Part shown: piece after piece, positions 16,027 to 25,485 of the stretch
How the letters are laid out: each line of letters opens with the position of its first letter
Position numbering within the stretch: position 1 is the first letter of the stretch
Assembly (NCBI GenBank): GCA_964570855.1
Contig: CAZMZR010000025.1
Location: 1-40,820, forward strand
Direction of reading: 5' to 3'
Length of the DNA: 40,820 nt
From: JAFGPS01 sp964570855
GTDB taxonomy: Bacteria > Planctomycetota > Phycisphaerae > Sedimentisphaerales > Anaerobacaceae
The notes under the pieces: generated by a model
What the model saw: only the letters and a program-made list of their open reading frames with translations
What the model was told of the DNA's origin: nothing
Databases searched by the model: none
Made by a program: the position numbers and the translations under genes

Positions 16027-17484
16027 ATGAATATTTTCCTGTCCGCATATCTCGGCTCAACAATACTTTCAATAATAAGCACATCGATTATTATCCGGTT
16101 CGCACAGCGATCCAATATTATGGATACGCCGGACATACGCAAGATTCATTCGAAACCGGTACCCCGGGTTGGAGGAGTCGCGATTTTTGTATCGGTTATC
16201 GGCATTATTATTCCAGTGCTTTTTCTAACAGACGTTAACAGTGATACTCCCCTGCTTGCCGGCTCTAAAACCGTTTTCCTGCTGTTGGCCGTTAGCTTGA
16301 TATTCCTTGTGGGCCTTGTTGACGACATACTGGGACTAAGGGCAAAAATTAAGCTTTCAGTACAGGTTGTAGCTGCACTTATTGTATGCGGCGTTGGTAT
16401 TCGTATTAATTCAGTTACGATTACCGATTCGCTCATTGTTCATTTCGGCTGGTTTTCATGGCCGATTACGGTCTTTTGGATTGTCGGCCTGACAAACGCC
16501 GTAAATTTGATCGACGGCCTTGATGGGCTTGCTGCGGGTATTTGTGCCGCCGCCTGCGGAGTTATAACAATACTCACACTGCTCTTCGGAATGCCAGTAA
16601 TGACAATAATCATGCTTTCCTTGCTCGGGGCGTTAACAGGCTTTTTATTCTTTAATTTCAATCCGGCAAAAGTATTTATGGGAGATTCAGGCAGTTTGTT
16701 CCTGGGCTTCACTATAGCATCTTCAAGCATACTATGTGCTTCCAAAACCGAGACTATCGTCGGACTGGCTTTGCCGGTTCTTGCTTTAGGAATTCCCGTT
16801 TTTGATACATTGTTCAGTATGTTACAAAGATTTCTAGATCGCAGGTCCATACTTTCGCCGGATCGCAGTCATTTTCACCACAGGCTTTTGGCCCTCGGTC
16901 TTCACCAGCGTCACGTTGTAATTATCGCTTACGGTTTGACCCTGTTTGCCGCGGGTCTCGGAATGTTTATGCTGCTTACCCGCAATGTCCAGACGATAGT
17001 GGTTTTTACTTGTATCCTTCTTTTATTAATTATCGTTTTCAGATCCATCGGTTCGGTAGGATTGAAAGAGACGATAGTAAACATCAGGCAAAAAAGTACA
17101 ACCTCAAACCAGAAAAAACAGGAAAAAGAAAATTTCGAAAAAGCTGTGCTCTATTTCCAGCAGGCAAGAAAATTCGATGAGTGGTGGCAGGCGGTTTGTC
17201 TTGCCGCGGACAAAATGGATTTTCTAAGCAGTCTGCTGCCTTTAACTAATCGCGATGGAACGAAACGAACGTTATGTTGGGAAAAAAATAATAACAATAT
17301 CGACACAGACGAGATTGTTAAAATGACCGTCCCGATCCACGACCGTCGCGCCAGTTCAGCGCTTAACCTTGAGGTTCGGGTTCATGCGAACGGCTCTCTT
17401 GAATCAGCCGGCCGCCGTCTGACTTTATTCGGTCGATTATTGGAAGAATACAGTGTGGCAAAACTAAACACTGAGGTACACTGA
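16027..17484 (+). CDS. WecA/MraY-family undecaprenyl-phosphate glycosyl-1-phosphate transferase with C-terminal extension (485 aa)
   Basis: About ten membrane helices fill residues 1-340. Catalytic motifs are visible: VGLVDDILGLRAKIK (metal-binding Asp pair), NAVNLIDGLDGLAAG, VFMGDSGSLFLGF and the cytosolic loop SPDRSHFHHRLL. It would attach a sugar phosphate (commonly GlcNAc-1-P type) to undecaprenyl phosphate on the cytosolic face and so start the repeat unit. Residues about 360-485 are a soluble cytosolic extension absent from ordinary WecA, with a KKQEKENFEKAVLYFQQARKF-like helix and a mixed alpha/beta end. Its function is unknown. The ATG lacks a clear Shine-Dalgarno. It is the last gene of the conserved assembly module. 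Confidence 0.9.
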   Translation: MNIFLSAYLGSTILSIISTSIIIRFAQRSNIMDTPDIRKIHSKPVPRVGGVAIFVSVIGIIIPVLFLTDVNSDTPLLAGSKTVFLLLAVSLIFLVGLVDDILGLRAKIKLSVQVVAALIVCGVGIRINSVTITDSLIVHFGWFSWPITVFWIVGLTNAVNLIDGLDGLAAGICAAACGVITILTLLFGMPVMTIIMLSLLGALTGFLFFNFNPAKVFMGDSGSLFLGFTIASSSILCASKTETIVGLALPVLALGIPVFDTLFSMLQRFLDRRSILSPDRSHFHHRLLALGLHQRHVVIIAYGLTLFAAGLGMFMLLTRNVQTIVVFTCILLLLIIVFRSIGSVGLKETIVNIRQKSTTSNQKKQEKENFEKAVLYFQQARKFDEWWQAVCLAADKMDFLSSLLPLTNRDGTKRTLCWEKNNNNIDTDEIVKMTVPIHDRRASSALNLEVRVHANGSLESAGRRLTLFGRLLEEYSVAKLNTEVH

Positions 17485-17766
17485 CTATTATAAAACACGG
17501 ATAGTCACTGAGGGACTTTCCGTAATTGTCAGCGTCCTATGTAGTCCGTGATAGTCCATGTCATTAATTGTTATAGAAAATTCGTTTTTTTGAAATCGAC
17601 TTGTCATTATGATAAGTAAGTTAGGAATGAGATGGGTTTGCTTTTCATGAGGGCGAGATTATTTCATTGTGTAATTCTGAAATTTCAGGTTTGCACCGAG
17701 ATATTGCAGACCTGAAGTGAGTTAAATTAAGCCAACATCGCAGATCGACACTTATACAGCTGCTAA

Positions 17767-17961
17767 GAACGTCCTGTTGCGGCCTATAAGATCGAACGGC
17801 GCGAGCGTCCTTCGGGCGACTGGATGTTGGTGAGTATGGCAATAGAGTCCGAGGCCACACTGAACAATCAGGAGCGGGGTAAGGACTGGGAGTATCGCAT
17901 CTTCGCCACGAACAAGGCAGGTGAAAGCGTAACCTCAAACACGGTTGCAGCAGTACTTTAG
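17767..17961 (+). pseudogene. Orphan C-terminal fragment of a fibronectin type III domain
   Basis: Reading the plus strand after a TAA gives 64 codons to a TAG: AAYKIERRERPSGDWMLVSM, later RGKDWEYRIFATNKAGES, ending in SNTVAAVL. This is the C-terminal half of an FN3 domain (conserved Tyr-Arg core strand and NKAGES turn). No start codon with a ribosome binding site and no N-terminal half is present. Similar orphan FN3 ends are, as I recall, scattered in planctomycete genomes. It is interpreted as the residue of a large extracellular protein gene. Confidence 0.7.
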
Positions 17962-18085
17962 CGGTTTAACGGTAGTACGGTGACACGGTGGTACAGTAAA
18001 ACCGTCACACTGTCAAACCGTCATACTGACACGACTGTCACAACGTCAAACTATCATACTGACATACTGTCATACGGAACAACGT
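17962..18085. repeat. Degenerate short-repeat tract with inverted symmetry
   Basis: The stretch is built from near-10-bp units such as ACGGTGACACGGTGGTAC, followed by inverted-sense units such as CCGTCACACTGTCAAACCG and repeated TCATACTGACA. The first part is roughly complementary to the second. It starts at the stop codon of the FN3 fragment. Origin and function are unknown; it looks like repeat decay, and slippage or hairpin formation is likely. Confidence 0.5.
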
Positions 18086-18306
18086 CTTTTAGTGTTTTTG
18101 ACTACTGCCGTCTTTAGTTTCTATCCGCTATTCGCTAAACTGCCCGAACTGCGAACCACGAAAAGCTGTTATAGTAGCGGCCAAATATGCGAACGCCAGC
18201 CGCTCGAAGCCAAAGCTTCACCAGCCTCCAACATTTAAAGTGGTAAGACATACGCAACATTCTCTCCTAATCAGCCTTATAGGCATATGAATGTAAAATC
18301 AGCTTT

Positions 18307-19386
18307 GTGGATATCATAGAGAGCTACCGAAATATCTTAATATTCAGAATAGGGCAATTGGGGGATACCATTGTTTGTCTTCCAGTTTTTCAGGCCATAC
18401 GAAGACAGTTTCCTGTAGCCCATATTGTGATGTTAGTGGATGACCATCCTGGGGTAAACTTTGTTACTCCTGCGGACGTTCTTCCCGAGGGCATTGTTGA
18501 TGAATACATAGGATATCAACCTGGAAATAACAGCCAAATTGTCTCTTTGATTAAGAAGTTAAATGAGATACGACGGCATAAATTTGATGCATTGATCTAC
18601 TTAGCACCCCGACAGCGACAAACATGGCAAATAAGACGGGATAAGATATTTTTCAGACTTGCAGGAATTCGACATTATATAGGAGCAGATAAAATAGAAA
18701 GCCTCCCAGATATCAGCAAATCAAGGAGGCCTTTAGCTGTTCTGGAACATGAGCTTGATCATTATATGTATAGACTAGAAGCATCAGGAATTGAGGTACC
18801 CCCATTGCGGAAGCGACATATAGATCTTTGTTTAACTTCTGAAGAGATTGCCAATGCAAGAAAGAGTCTTTCAGAAAAAGTTGGGGAAGATTGGGAGAGT
18901 AAAGTCTTGCTTGGTGTGTGTCCTGAGGCGAAATGGCCTTCAAAAATATGGGCGAAAAACAGATATTTAAAAGTGCTAAAAAAGTTAAATGATTCCCATG
19001 GTGGATTCCCTATAATTCTAGGATCAAGTTCAGAGTCTCAATTAGGAGACTACCTCATTGATAGACTTGGAACTGGTATCAATGTTGATAGCACTCTAAA
19101 AGTTAGAGAATCGGCTGCGGTACTGAAATTCTGCCGGCTCTATTTAGGAAATGATACTGGTGCAATGCATCTGGCTGCAGCTGTTGACACGCCTTGTGTT
19201 GTGGTCTGTTCGGCTCAGGACTGGCCCGGACGCTGGTATCCCTATGGGCAGATTCATCAAGTTATTAGAAAGTCTGTACCTTGCGAGGGATGCTTACAAG
19301 CAGAATGCCCTCTTGATCATCAGTGTATGAATAGTATCTCGGTTGAGGAAGTCTTCACCGCATGTTGTGATATACTTGATAGGTAG
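18307..19386 (+). CDS. GT9-family glycosyltransferase, ADP-heptose:LPS heptosyltransferase-like (359 aa)
   Basis: The N-terminus ILIFRIGQLGDTIVCLPVFQA is the glycine-rich acceptor-side motif of the GT9 family. The C-terminal half has VLLGVCPEAKWPSKIW and GNDTGAMHLAAAVDTPCVV, the nucleotide-sugar binding region with the conserved D-T-G-x-x-H-L pattern. It would transfer a heptose or related sugar in the cytosol. A Cys-rich C-terminal stretch (PCEGCLQAECPLDHQC) is common in this family. The start is GTG at 18307 with no clear Shine-Dalgarno. It is the first gene of the glycan-specific module and ends 5 bp before the asparagine synthase gene. Confidence 0.88.
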   Translation: MDIIESYRNILIFRIGQLGDTIVCLPVFQAIRRQFPVAHIVMLVDDHPGVNFVTPADVLPEGIVDEYIGYQPGNNSQIVSLIKKLNEIRRHKFDALIYLAPRQRQTWQIRRDKIFFRLAGIRHYIGADKIESLPDISKSRRPLAVLEHELDHYMYRLEASGIEVPPLRKRHIDLCLTSEEIANARKSLSEKVGEDWESKVLLGVCPEAKWPSKIWAKNRYLKVLKKLNDSHGGFPIILGSSSESQLGDYLIDRLGTGINVDSTLKVRESAAVLKFCRLYLGNDTGAMHLAAAVDTPCVVVCSAQDWPGRWYPYGQIHQVIRKSVPCEGCLQAECPLDHQCMNSISVEEVFTACCDILDR

Positions 19387-19391
19387 TAATC

Positions 19392-21248
19392 ATGTGTGGA
19401 ATTGCAGGAATAGTCGCTTTTACCAATAGAGACAAACATTACTACGATCAATGTAGCCGGATGGTTCAAGTGCAGCGACACCGGGGGCCGGATGATTTCG
19501 GAATTGTAACAGTATCGGAATATCCGCAATGTGTTTTCGGGCACACCAGGTTGTCGATTATTGACCTCTCCTTGGGCGGACATCAGCCGATGCATGATCA
19601 GCAAACTGGAAACTACTTGGTTTTCAATGGTGAAATTTACAATTACCGGGAACTACGGAGTGAATTAAAACAGCAAGGGCATTGTTTCGAAACAGATTCG
19701 GATACAGAGGTAATATTAAAAGCATATGCCCAATGGCGGGACGATTTCTGTAAACACCTGCATGGTATGTTTGCTTTTGCGCTATGGGACAGCTCCAAGA
19801 AGAGATTGCTGTTGACGCGTGATCGTCTGGGGATCAAACCGCTTTATTATTATAAAACTAACGGTCTATTGATATTTGCTTCGGAGGTACGTGCACTTAT
19901 CGAGTCAGATTTAATAAAGAGAAAGCTGGATATCAAAGGCTTGCTTTCTTATTTATCCTATGGTTCTGTTCAGGAACCATATACTCTAGTTGAAGGAATA
20001 AAATCATTATCCCCGGCTCATTTCATGACAGTTGAAGATGAAAAGGTGAAATGCCAATCGTATTGGGATCTATCTTTTCAGATTAAAGAACGCTCGGTAA
20101 TGGAAGTGAATGAATTAGTCAAGGAAAAGTTACAACAAGCAGTGAAAAGCCGCTTAATCGCTGATGTACCTTTGGGAGCATTTTTAAGTGGGGGTATTGA
20201 TAGTACGGCCATAGTGGCTCTCATGCAGAGAGCATCGTCTCGACGAATCAAGACTTTTAGTATTGTTTTTGATGATGAGAAAACTGATGAACGAAGGTAC
20301 TCAAGACTCGCATCTCAACGATTGGGCTGCGAGCATACTGAGCTTGAATTATCAGGCTCAATTGTGAAAACAAATTTGACCAAAGCGATGGATGCATTTG
20401 ATCAGCCGAGTGTTGATGGTTTGAACACTTGGTTTGTCTCAAAGTTGACGAAAGATGCTGGGTTGACGGTGGCGCTTTCAGGTGTAGGTGGGGATGAGGT
20501 TTTTGCAGGTTATGAAGGATTCAGCAAGCCATTGCTTATTGAGCGGCATGCTTCTACCCTGAAAAAATTTCCAAGATTTTCCGGTACCTTAATGAGCCGG
20601 TTTGGAAATTCTGAAAAGTTCCGTAAAATTGGAGAGATGATTAATTATTCTGAGCACCCATATTTTTTGTCCCGGCAGGTATTTTCCAATTTGCAGGCTG
20701 AAAAACTTCTGGTTTCTGAGTTGCTTCCTGACAATCTTGACTGGTTTCCAGTTGAAGCCCGGCAATTGGCACAGAAAAGCCTTTCGCTTAGTCCGATTAA
20801 TCGTACTTCGTTGCTGGAGATGAATACTTATATGCGGTCAACGCTACTGCGGGATACTGACCAGATGAGTATGGCCCATTCACTGGAAATTCGAGTTCCA
20901 CTGATTGATCACGAACTGGTAGAACTCATGATGTCAATTCCTGGAGAGATGAAGTTGGATACCGTTACCGCTAAGCCACTGCTGGTTGCTGGCGCTAATG
21001 GGGACATCCCCAGTGAATGTATATACAGGTCTAAACAGGGATTTGTCTTGCCATTTGAGAAATGGTTTTCCGAAGAATTAAGAGAAGACATGAAGCACTT
21101 TTTTCTTAAACCAGGACAGGGACTATACCAGGAAAACGCTTTGAAAAAGATGTGGTGTCATTACGAGCGAGGCAAAGTCAACTGGTGTCGTGTTTGGGCC
21201 CTTTATGTTCTCAACTACTGGATAACAAAATATGGTATTTCGCTTTGA
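19392..21248 (+). CDS. asnB: Glutamine-hydrolysing asparagine synthase-type amidotransferase (618 aa)
   Basis: The protein begins MCGIAGIV, with the N-terminal nucleophile Cys2 of class II glutamine amidotransferases. GATase motifs RHRGPDDFG, HTRLSIIDL and NGEIYNYREL follow. The synthetase domain has the PP-loop SGGIDSTA (S266) and ALSGVGGDEVFAGY. The length is typical. It hydrolyses Gln and uses ATP to amidate a carboxylate. In polysaccharide clusters such enzymes often amidate uronic acids or amino-sugar acids (WbpS style), which is more likely here than plain asparagine synthesis. It lies in a tight run of glycan genes. A second, defective-glutaminase homologue lies at 22792-24633. Confidence 0.92.
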   Translation: MCGIAGIVAFTNRDKHYYDQCSRMVQVQRHRGPDDFGIVTVSEYPQCVFGHTRLSIIDLSLGGHQPMHDQQTGNYLVFNGEIYNYRELRSELKQQGHCFETDSDTEVILKAYAQWRDDFCKHLHGMFAFALWDSSKKRLLLTRDRLGIKPLYYYKTNGLLIFASEVRALIESDLIKRKLDIKGLLSYLSYGSVQEPYTLVEGIKSLSPAHFMTVEDEKVKCQSYWDLSFQIKERSVMEVNELVKEKLQQAVKSRLIADVPLGAFLSGGIDSTAIVALMQRASSRRIKTFSIVFDDEKTDERRYSRLASQRLGCEHTELELSGSIVKTNLTKAMDAFDQPSVDGLNTWFVSKLTKDAGLTVALSGVGGDEVFAGYEGFSKPLLIERHASTLKKFPRFSGTLMSRFGNSEKFRKIGEMINYSEHPYFLSRQVFSNLQAEKLLVSELLPDNLDWFPVEARQLAQKSLSLSPINRTSLLEMNTYMRSTLLRDTDQMSMAHSLEIRVPLIDHELVELMMSIPGEMKLDTVTAKPLLVAGANGDIPSECIYRSKQGFVLPFEKWFSEELREDMKHFFLKPGQGLYQENALKKMWCHYERGKVNWCRVWALYVLNYWITKYGISL

Positions 21249-21280
21249 TTATATCCAAATCATCGTAGGCACCAATTTAT

Positions 21281-22762
21281 ATGAAAGACCTCGGAAAAAG
21301 GGCCAAACAAGCGGTATTGTGGAATACCGGATTCAATGTGTTCCGTGATGCGATACAGTTTGGGATAATGCTTATCCTTGTGAGGATTATTCCAGTAGCG
21401 GAATATGGTAAATTAACGTTGCTGACCAGTATTCTTGGCTTTATCAGTATTTTTTCTCACAATAGTTTTATTGCTCATACTATTCAAATTAGGGATTATC
21501 GTGATGTTTGCTATCAATCTCATTTTACTGCTGGAATAGTGATTCAGCTTGTGGCATTCTTATTGACGAACGTTACGGCTTTTGTTATGCGTTATTTGGG
21601 TGGCGGGGCTCAGGTCTCCAGTGTACTGCATATTGTATCTCTTGTTTTTATCCTAGAGCTTCCCTGTGGGTTGAGACGCAAAATGCTAGAGCGTGCCCTC
21701 GATTGGAAAAAAATGAGAATACTCCACGCGGTAGGAATATTCTCCAGCAGTTTATTATCTGTTCTGTTGGCAATGAAGGGATTTGGAGTCATTGCGTTGT
21801 TAGTGCCTACTTTACTAGTTCCCATCCCATTTATTGTTGACCTTTTTTTGATTGAGAAGTGGCGACCTACATGGCAGTGGTCTTCGGCTAAGTACCGTGG
21901 AGCGTGGTCATTTGGCTTAAATCGCATTGTCAGTGACTGTTTTGAAAAGGGAAAACAGTTAATTCAAACCTCAATGATGACCAGTGCCATGGGGTATACT
22001 GTTGTCGGTTTTGCTGGCAGGGCAAATGGTTTAGGAGTAATATTTTGTTATAAAATGTCATTCCAATTGCTATTTGCCATCTACCCGATCATGACCAAGA
22101 TTCCGATTGCATCAGAACGCTTTAGGCGGGTTGCTGGGTTGATCCTTCGGATTGTAGCATGGTCTGTGATTCCCGTTGCCGTGATATTCTCTCTTTTATC
22201 AAGTCCTATCATCTCTGTAATTTATGGGAGTAAGTGGTTGAGTGTCATTCCTTTACTACCGCCAGCAATGGCCTTTGCTGCTGCCTTGTCAATTGGTTTG
22301 GCGGCCTATCGGTTGGCACTTTCAAATGAGCAGAAAAAATGTTGCTTGCTGGTAGATGGGATCATTTTTATAGGCACGCTTGTATGTTTATTGACCCTTA
22401 TGGACAAAGGGATAAGAGTTTTGATGATTGGATTGGCGGTAAACTCCGTTGTTTATATGTGTGCAAGTTTTGTTGTTCTTTTGTTTGGAAGGGGGACGGA
22501 TTGGAGTGGTATAAAAAATGCGATGTTTCCGCCCGTAATTGGCGTTGGCGTGGCCTGTGTTTTGGCAAAGACGGCCTTTGGTCTTTTAAAGATTATTCCG
22601 GATAGTTTTGTCTTTGCTGTGATATTTGGAATGATATACATTACAGTCTATCTCTGTGCACTTCGTCTTTTTTTTGCCAAACAGCTTTTGGAATTGGTGG
22701 TATATTTGCCGGGAAAGAGCTTAATTCTACCAATATTGAAATTCAAAACTACGGCGAATTAA
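21281..22762 (+). CDS. Wzx-type oligosaccharide flippase, MOP superfamily (493 aa)
   Basis: Twelve to fourteen hydrophobic helices run through the protein, with the basic N-terminus KDLGKRAKQAVLWNTGFNVF and a first helix region (FGIMLILVRIIPVAEYGKLTLLTS) typical of polysaccharide-synthesis PST proteins. It moves the lipid-linked repeat unit across the inner membrane. It sits between two asparagine synthase-like genes. Its presence means a Wzx/Wzy-dependent route rather than an ABC exporter, in line with the Wzc and Wza genes upstream. Confidence 0.92.
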   Translation: MKDLGKRAKQAVLWNTGFNVFRDAIQFGIMLILVRIIPVAEYGKLTLLTSILGFISIFSHNSFIAHTIQIRDYRDVCYQSHFTAGIVIQLVAFLLTNVTAFVMRYLGGGAQVSSVLHIVSLVFILELPCGLRRKMLERALDWKKMRILHAVGIFSSSLLSVLLAMKGFGVIALLVPTLLVPIPFIVDLFLIEKWRPTWQWSSAKYRGAWSFGLNRIVSDCFEKGKQLIQTSMMTSAMGYTVVGFAGRANGLGVIFCYKMSFQLLFAIYPIMTKIPIASERFRRVAGLILRIVAWSVIPVAVIFSLLSSPIISVIYGSKWLSVIPLLPPAMAFAAALSIGLAAYRLALSNEQKKCCLLVDGIIFIGTLVCLLTLMDKGIRVLMIGLAVNSVVYMCASFVVLLFGRGTDWSGIKNAMFPPVIGVGVACVLAKTAFGLLKIIPDSFVFAVIFGMIYITVYLCALRLFFAKQLLELVVYLPGKSLILPILKFKTTAN

Positions 22763-22791
22763 TAGAATCTCAAGGAAACATGAGGAGAGAA

Positions 22792-24633
22792 ATGAGTGGT
22801 TTGTTTATTGGTTTCTCAAGACCATATGGTTGCGAAGATGTTTTGAGAGAACTTTCGTTTGCAAAAACAACTGTGCATTCCACATGTAGTTGTGATGGTA
22901 TCGATATCGGGGTTACACGGGTTGATGACTTGGGTCTATGGGCCCCTGCATCAGATCCTTTGAGCGGCACGTACGTTGCGTTGGGAGGCCGCCTCGCGTT
23001 TGAAGAAGCTGAATGGAACAAGTCTCGGCAGTTGCCGTTTGAAGGTGGCAGGGCCTGCAAACTGGTGATGGATAAATGGCTTGAATCGCCTGAATCACTG
23101 AGTGATGAACTTAATGGCACCTATTGTGTGGTAATTTATGACTCTCATAAGAGACGGCTCCATCTTTGGACAGATCGACTTGGTGTGTTCCCCATGTATT
23201 ATTGCCCCAAGGGGCCTTTTGTGTTGTGTTCGCATCCGGACGTGCTTGCGGATGAATTGAAGCGGTACGGATATTCGCTCGAATGGGATTTTGTTACATT
23301 TGCTGAATCTATTAGTACCGGTTCCGGCGTTCATCCATTTACCTTCTACAAAGGAATGGAGCAACTCGATGCGGCTTCTCACTATATTTGGCGGATTCAA
23401 GATGGGCGTGCCGTTCATGAAGAGCACTCGTCTTACTGGAAGCCGAAATACCTCGAACGCGTTCCTAATGAAAGTGAAGAGGTGTTGATTCATGAACTGG
23501 CAGAAGCATTTCGCAGTGCTATGCGAAGACGCACTGCCCCGACGTTGGGAAAAACGGGAGTTTTTCTCAGTGCAGGGGCTGATTCACGCGGAATTCTCTT
23601 TGGTGCGCCGCGGCCATCCGAGATGGAATGCATGACGTTTTATGACCAATACAACATTGAGGTAAAAACGGCCCAAAGGTTGACAGCGGTCGCACAGGCC
23701 GAGCATCATACCTGGCAACGAGACCCAGAATACTATCCGAGAACTGCAGCGGAAACAATGAGAATTGCCGGAGGCATGTGGATATCGATTGACAGTCATT
23801 ATTTGGGTTTTCAAAACAAGTTGGAGGCTTTAAATTTCGGAGGGGTCTATACGGGGTGTTATGTGGATTGCCTATTTAAAGGCCTTGCGTTCAACCGTAG
23901 ACACCGTTTGTTTATGGGCAAGCCGTTGCCTCTGTATGATTTTGCTGATTTTAATTTCTCCTTTTATCACGCGCATACCAATTTGCGTTATAAATGGCAA
24001 GAGTTGGTCAATCACCGGCTTGAAACGCGATTTCCGCCAAATTTGCGTTCTAACAGTAACAGCAACCGACTGGCAATTGAAGATTTACGAATGAGACCTA
24101 TGTCAAGAGGGGCGGGTTTTTCCGGACGTGCAGTATTGCTGAGAACTTTGCCCTGGGATCATGTTATTTCCGACAAAGATGTTTTAGACGTTTATGGAAG
24201 AATACCGGCTAAGCATAAGCTCAATGGTGTTTTGTTCGGCAAAGCTATTGCCGTGATTACCGGAGAACGTGCTTCAAAAATCAAAAATAACAACTACTGT
24301 GCCCGGGTTGATGCTTCGGAAGCCAAACGGGCTCGTCAATTTATGTTGGGGGTGATAAAACGAAAGATATCTAAAGTTGTGTTTCCACGTAAACAGTTGA
24401 CTGGCATTGCCACTGTTGGTTCATGGCCTGATTGGCATTATGTTGTCTCGAACAGTAGAATAATAGATGAAATATGGAGTATGCCGAGTGCAAGCGAGAA
24501 GGAGTTTTTTGTCGATCTCATAGGATATGATCCATGGTCGAAGTCCCTGGCTGAATGGGGCGCGGGCGATCACATATTTTTCATGAGACTATTCTCGCGA
24601 TTGTTATGGATGCGACAACGCAGGGTTTTATAA
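22792..24633 (+). CDS. Asparagine synthase-like protein with Ser in place of the glutaminase Cys (613 aa)
   Basis: The synthetase domain keeps the PP-loop pattern as LSAGADSRG (S260) and a Gly-rich context, so an ATP-dependent adenylation is plausible. The N-terminal GATase-type domain is recognisable (NGTYCVVIYD, LWTDRLGVFPMYY) but begins MSGLFIGF where AsnB has MCGIAGIV: the catalytic Cys2 is Ser. The glutaminase is therefore probably inactive, and ammonia, an amine or another protein would supply the nucleophile. Two starts are possible, ATG at 22780 and ATG at 22792; the latter has AGGAGA just upstream and aligns with family N-termini. It lies 29 bp after the flippase gene. A role in modifying a sugar acid or making an amide-linked substituent is inferred. 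Confidence 0.82.
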   Translation: MSGLFIGFSRPYGCEDVLRELSFAKTTVHSTCSCDGIDIGVTRVDDLGLWAPASDPLSGTYVALGGRLAFEEAEWNKSRQLPFEGGRACKLVMDKWLESPESLSDELNGTYCVVIYDSHKRRLHLWTDRLGVFPMYYCPKGPFVLCSHPDVLADELKRYGYSLEWDFVTFAESISTGSGVHPFTFYKGMEQLDAASHYIWRIQDGRAVHEEHSSYWKPKYLERVPNESEEVLIHELAEAFRSAMRRRTAPTLGKTGVFLSAGADSRGILFGAPRPSEMECMTFYDQYNIEVKTAQRLTAVAQAEHHTWQRDPEYYPRTAAETMRIAGGMWISIDSHYLGFQNKLEALNFGGVYTGCYVDCLFKGLAFNRRHRLFMGKPLPLYDFADFNFSFYHAHTNLRYKWQELVNHRLETRFPPNLRSNSNSNRLAIEDLRMRPMSRGAGFSGRAVLLRTLPWDHVISDKDVLDVYGRIPAKHKLNGVLFGKAIAVITGERASKIKNNNYCARVDASEAKRARQFMLGVIKRKISKVVFPRKQLTGIATVGSWPDWHYVVSNSRIIDEIWSMPSASEKEFFVDLIGYDPWSKSLAEWGAGDHIFFMRLFSRLLWMRQRRVL

Positions 24634-24712
24634 TTCTGTGAACGCAATCATGAGGCAAGAATTTAATATTTTCGGGACATTTAGGTGGTAAGCACCTCTA
24701 AAGGAAAACACG

Positions 24713-25452
24713 ATGACTATTAAGGGGAAAATGTATCCCGAAGCCAGATTTGGCGGATTCACGGATATCGATGGAACGGTAGCTTTCTATAACAGGGTCA
24801 ATTCACTTCTTGATGGCTATTTTGTTGTTCTTGATGTTGGTTGCGAAAGAGGCTCATATAATGAAGATATGGTGCCTCTTAGGAGGAATCTCCGAATTCT
24901 GAAAGGAAAGGTTGCTAAAGTTATTGGAATCGATGTTGATAAAGATGCTCATGATAATCCGTTTTTGGATGAATTTTATCAGATACAAAATGATTCATGG
25001 CCTGTTGAGAGCAATTCCATTGATCTAATTGTCTGCGATAATGTTTTGGAGCACATGCAGAATCCGGATATGATATTTTTGGAGATCCGACGCGTTTTAA
25101 AAAATGATGGCTATTTGTACATAAGAACACCAAATCGATGGTCCTACATTGTGCTAGCAGCGACGCTTATTCCCAACAAGTATCACTCAAAATGACATCT
25201 GTTGTACAAGATGGGAGAAAAGAGGAGGATGTCTTTCCAACGACTTACAAGTGTAATAGTATCCGGATATTAAGGAACATCATGAGAAGGAATGGTTTCG
25301 AGTGCGTTGTGTATGGGTATGAAGCCGAGCCATCCTATCTTTCTTTTTCAAAGATTGCCTATTTTTGGGGTGTTCTGCACCAAAAGGTTTCTCCAGGATT
25401 TATGAAACCTGTGATATTTGCATTTGGAAAAATCAAGAAAGACATTTCTTAA
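24713..25452 (+). pseudogene. SAM-dependent methyltransferase, frameshifted
   Basis: The first frame (24713-25195, 160 codons) holds a class I methyltransferase core: VVLDVGCERGSYNEDM (motif I), VIGIDVDKD (acidic ribose-binding loop), LIVCDNVLEHM and LKNDGYLYIRTPNR. It stops right after NKYHSK. The natural continuation MTSVVQDGRKEEDVFPT and on to FAFGKIKKDIS reads in another frame (to 25452). One extra A in the A4 run at 25189-25192 would give a single open frame of about 246 codons. This is a true disabling deletion, a sequencing error in a homopolymer, or slippage; the sequence cannot decide. The clean continuation argues for a recent event. Predicted role: O- or C-methylation of a sugar. 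Confidence 0.82.
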
Positions 25453-25485
25453 AAATGGGCTACAAATAAAAAACGGGGGCAAAAT

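Larger units (their letters stand above)
17485..18306. other. Gene-free boundary region between assembly and glycan-specific modules
   Basis: About 820 bp with no intact gene. It holds a hairpin at 17686-17714 (CAGGTTTGCA/TGCAGACCTG, one mismatch), an orphan FN3 fragment (17767-17961) and a degenerate short-repeat tract (17962-18085). Base composition changes here between the modules on either side. The mix of fragments and repeats suggests a recombination junction. Confidence 0.6.

Noticed and set aside
17962..18085. CRISPR array
   Set aside because: Units are about 10 bp, degenerate and without spacers of even length; no cas genes are near.
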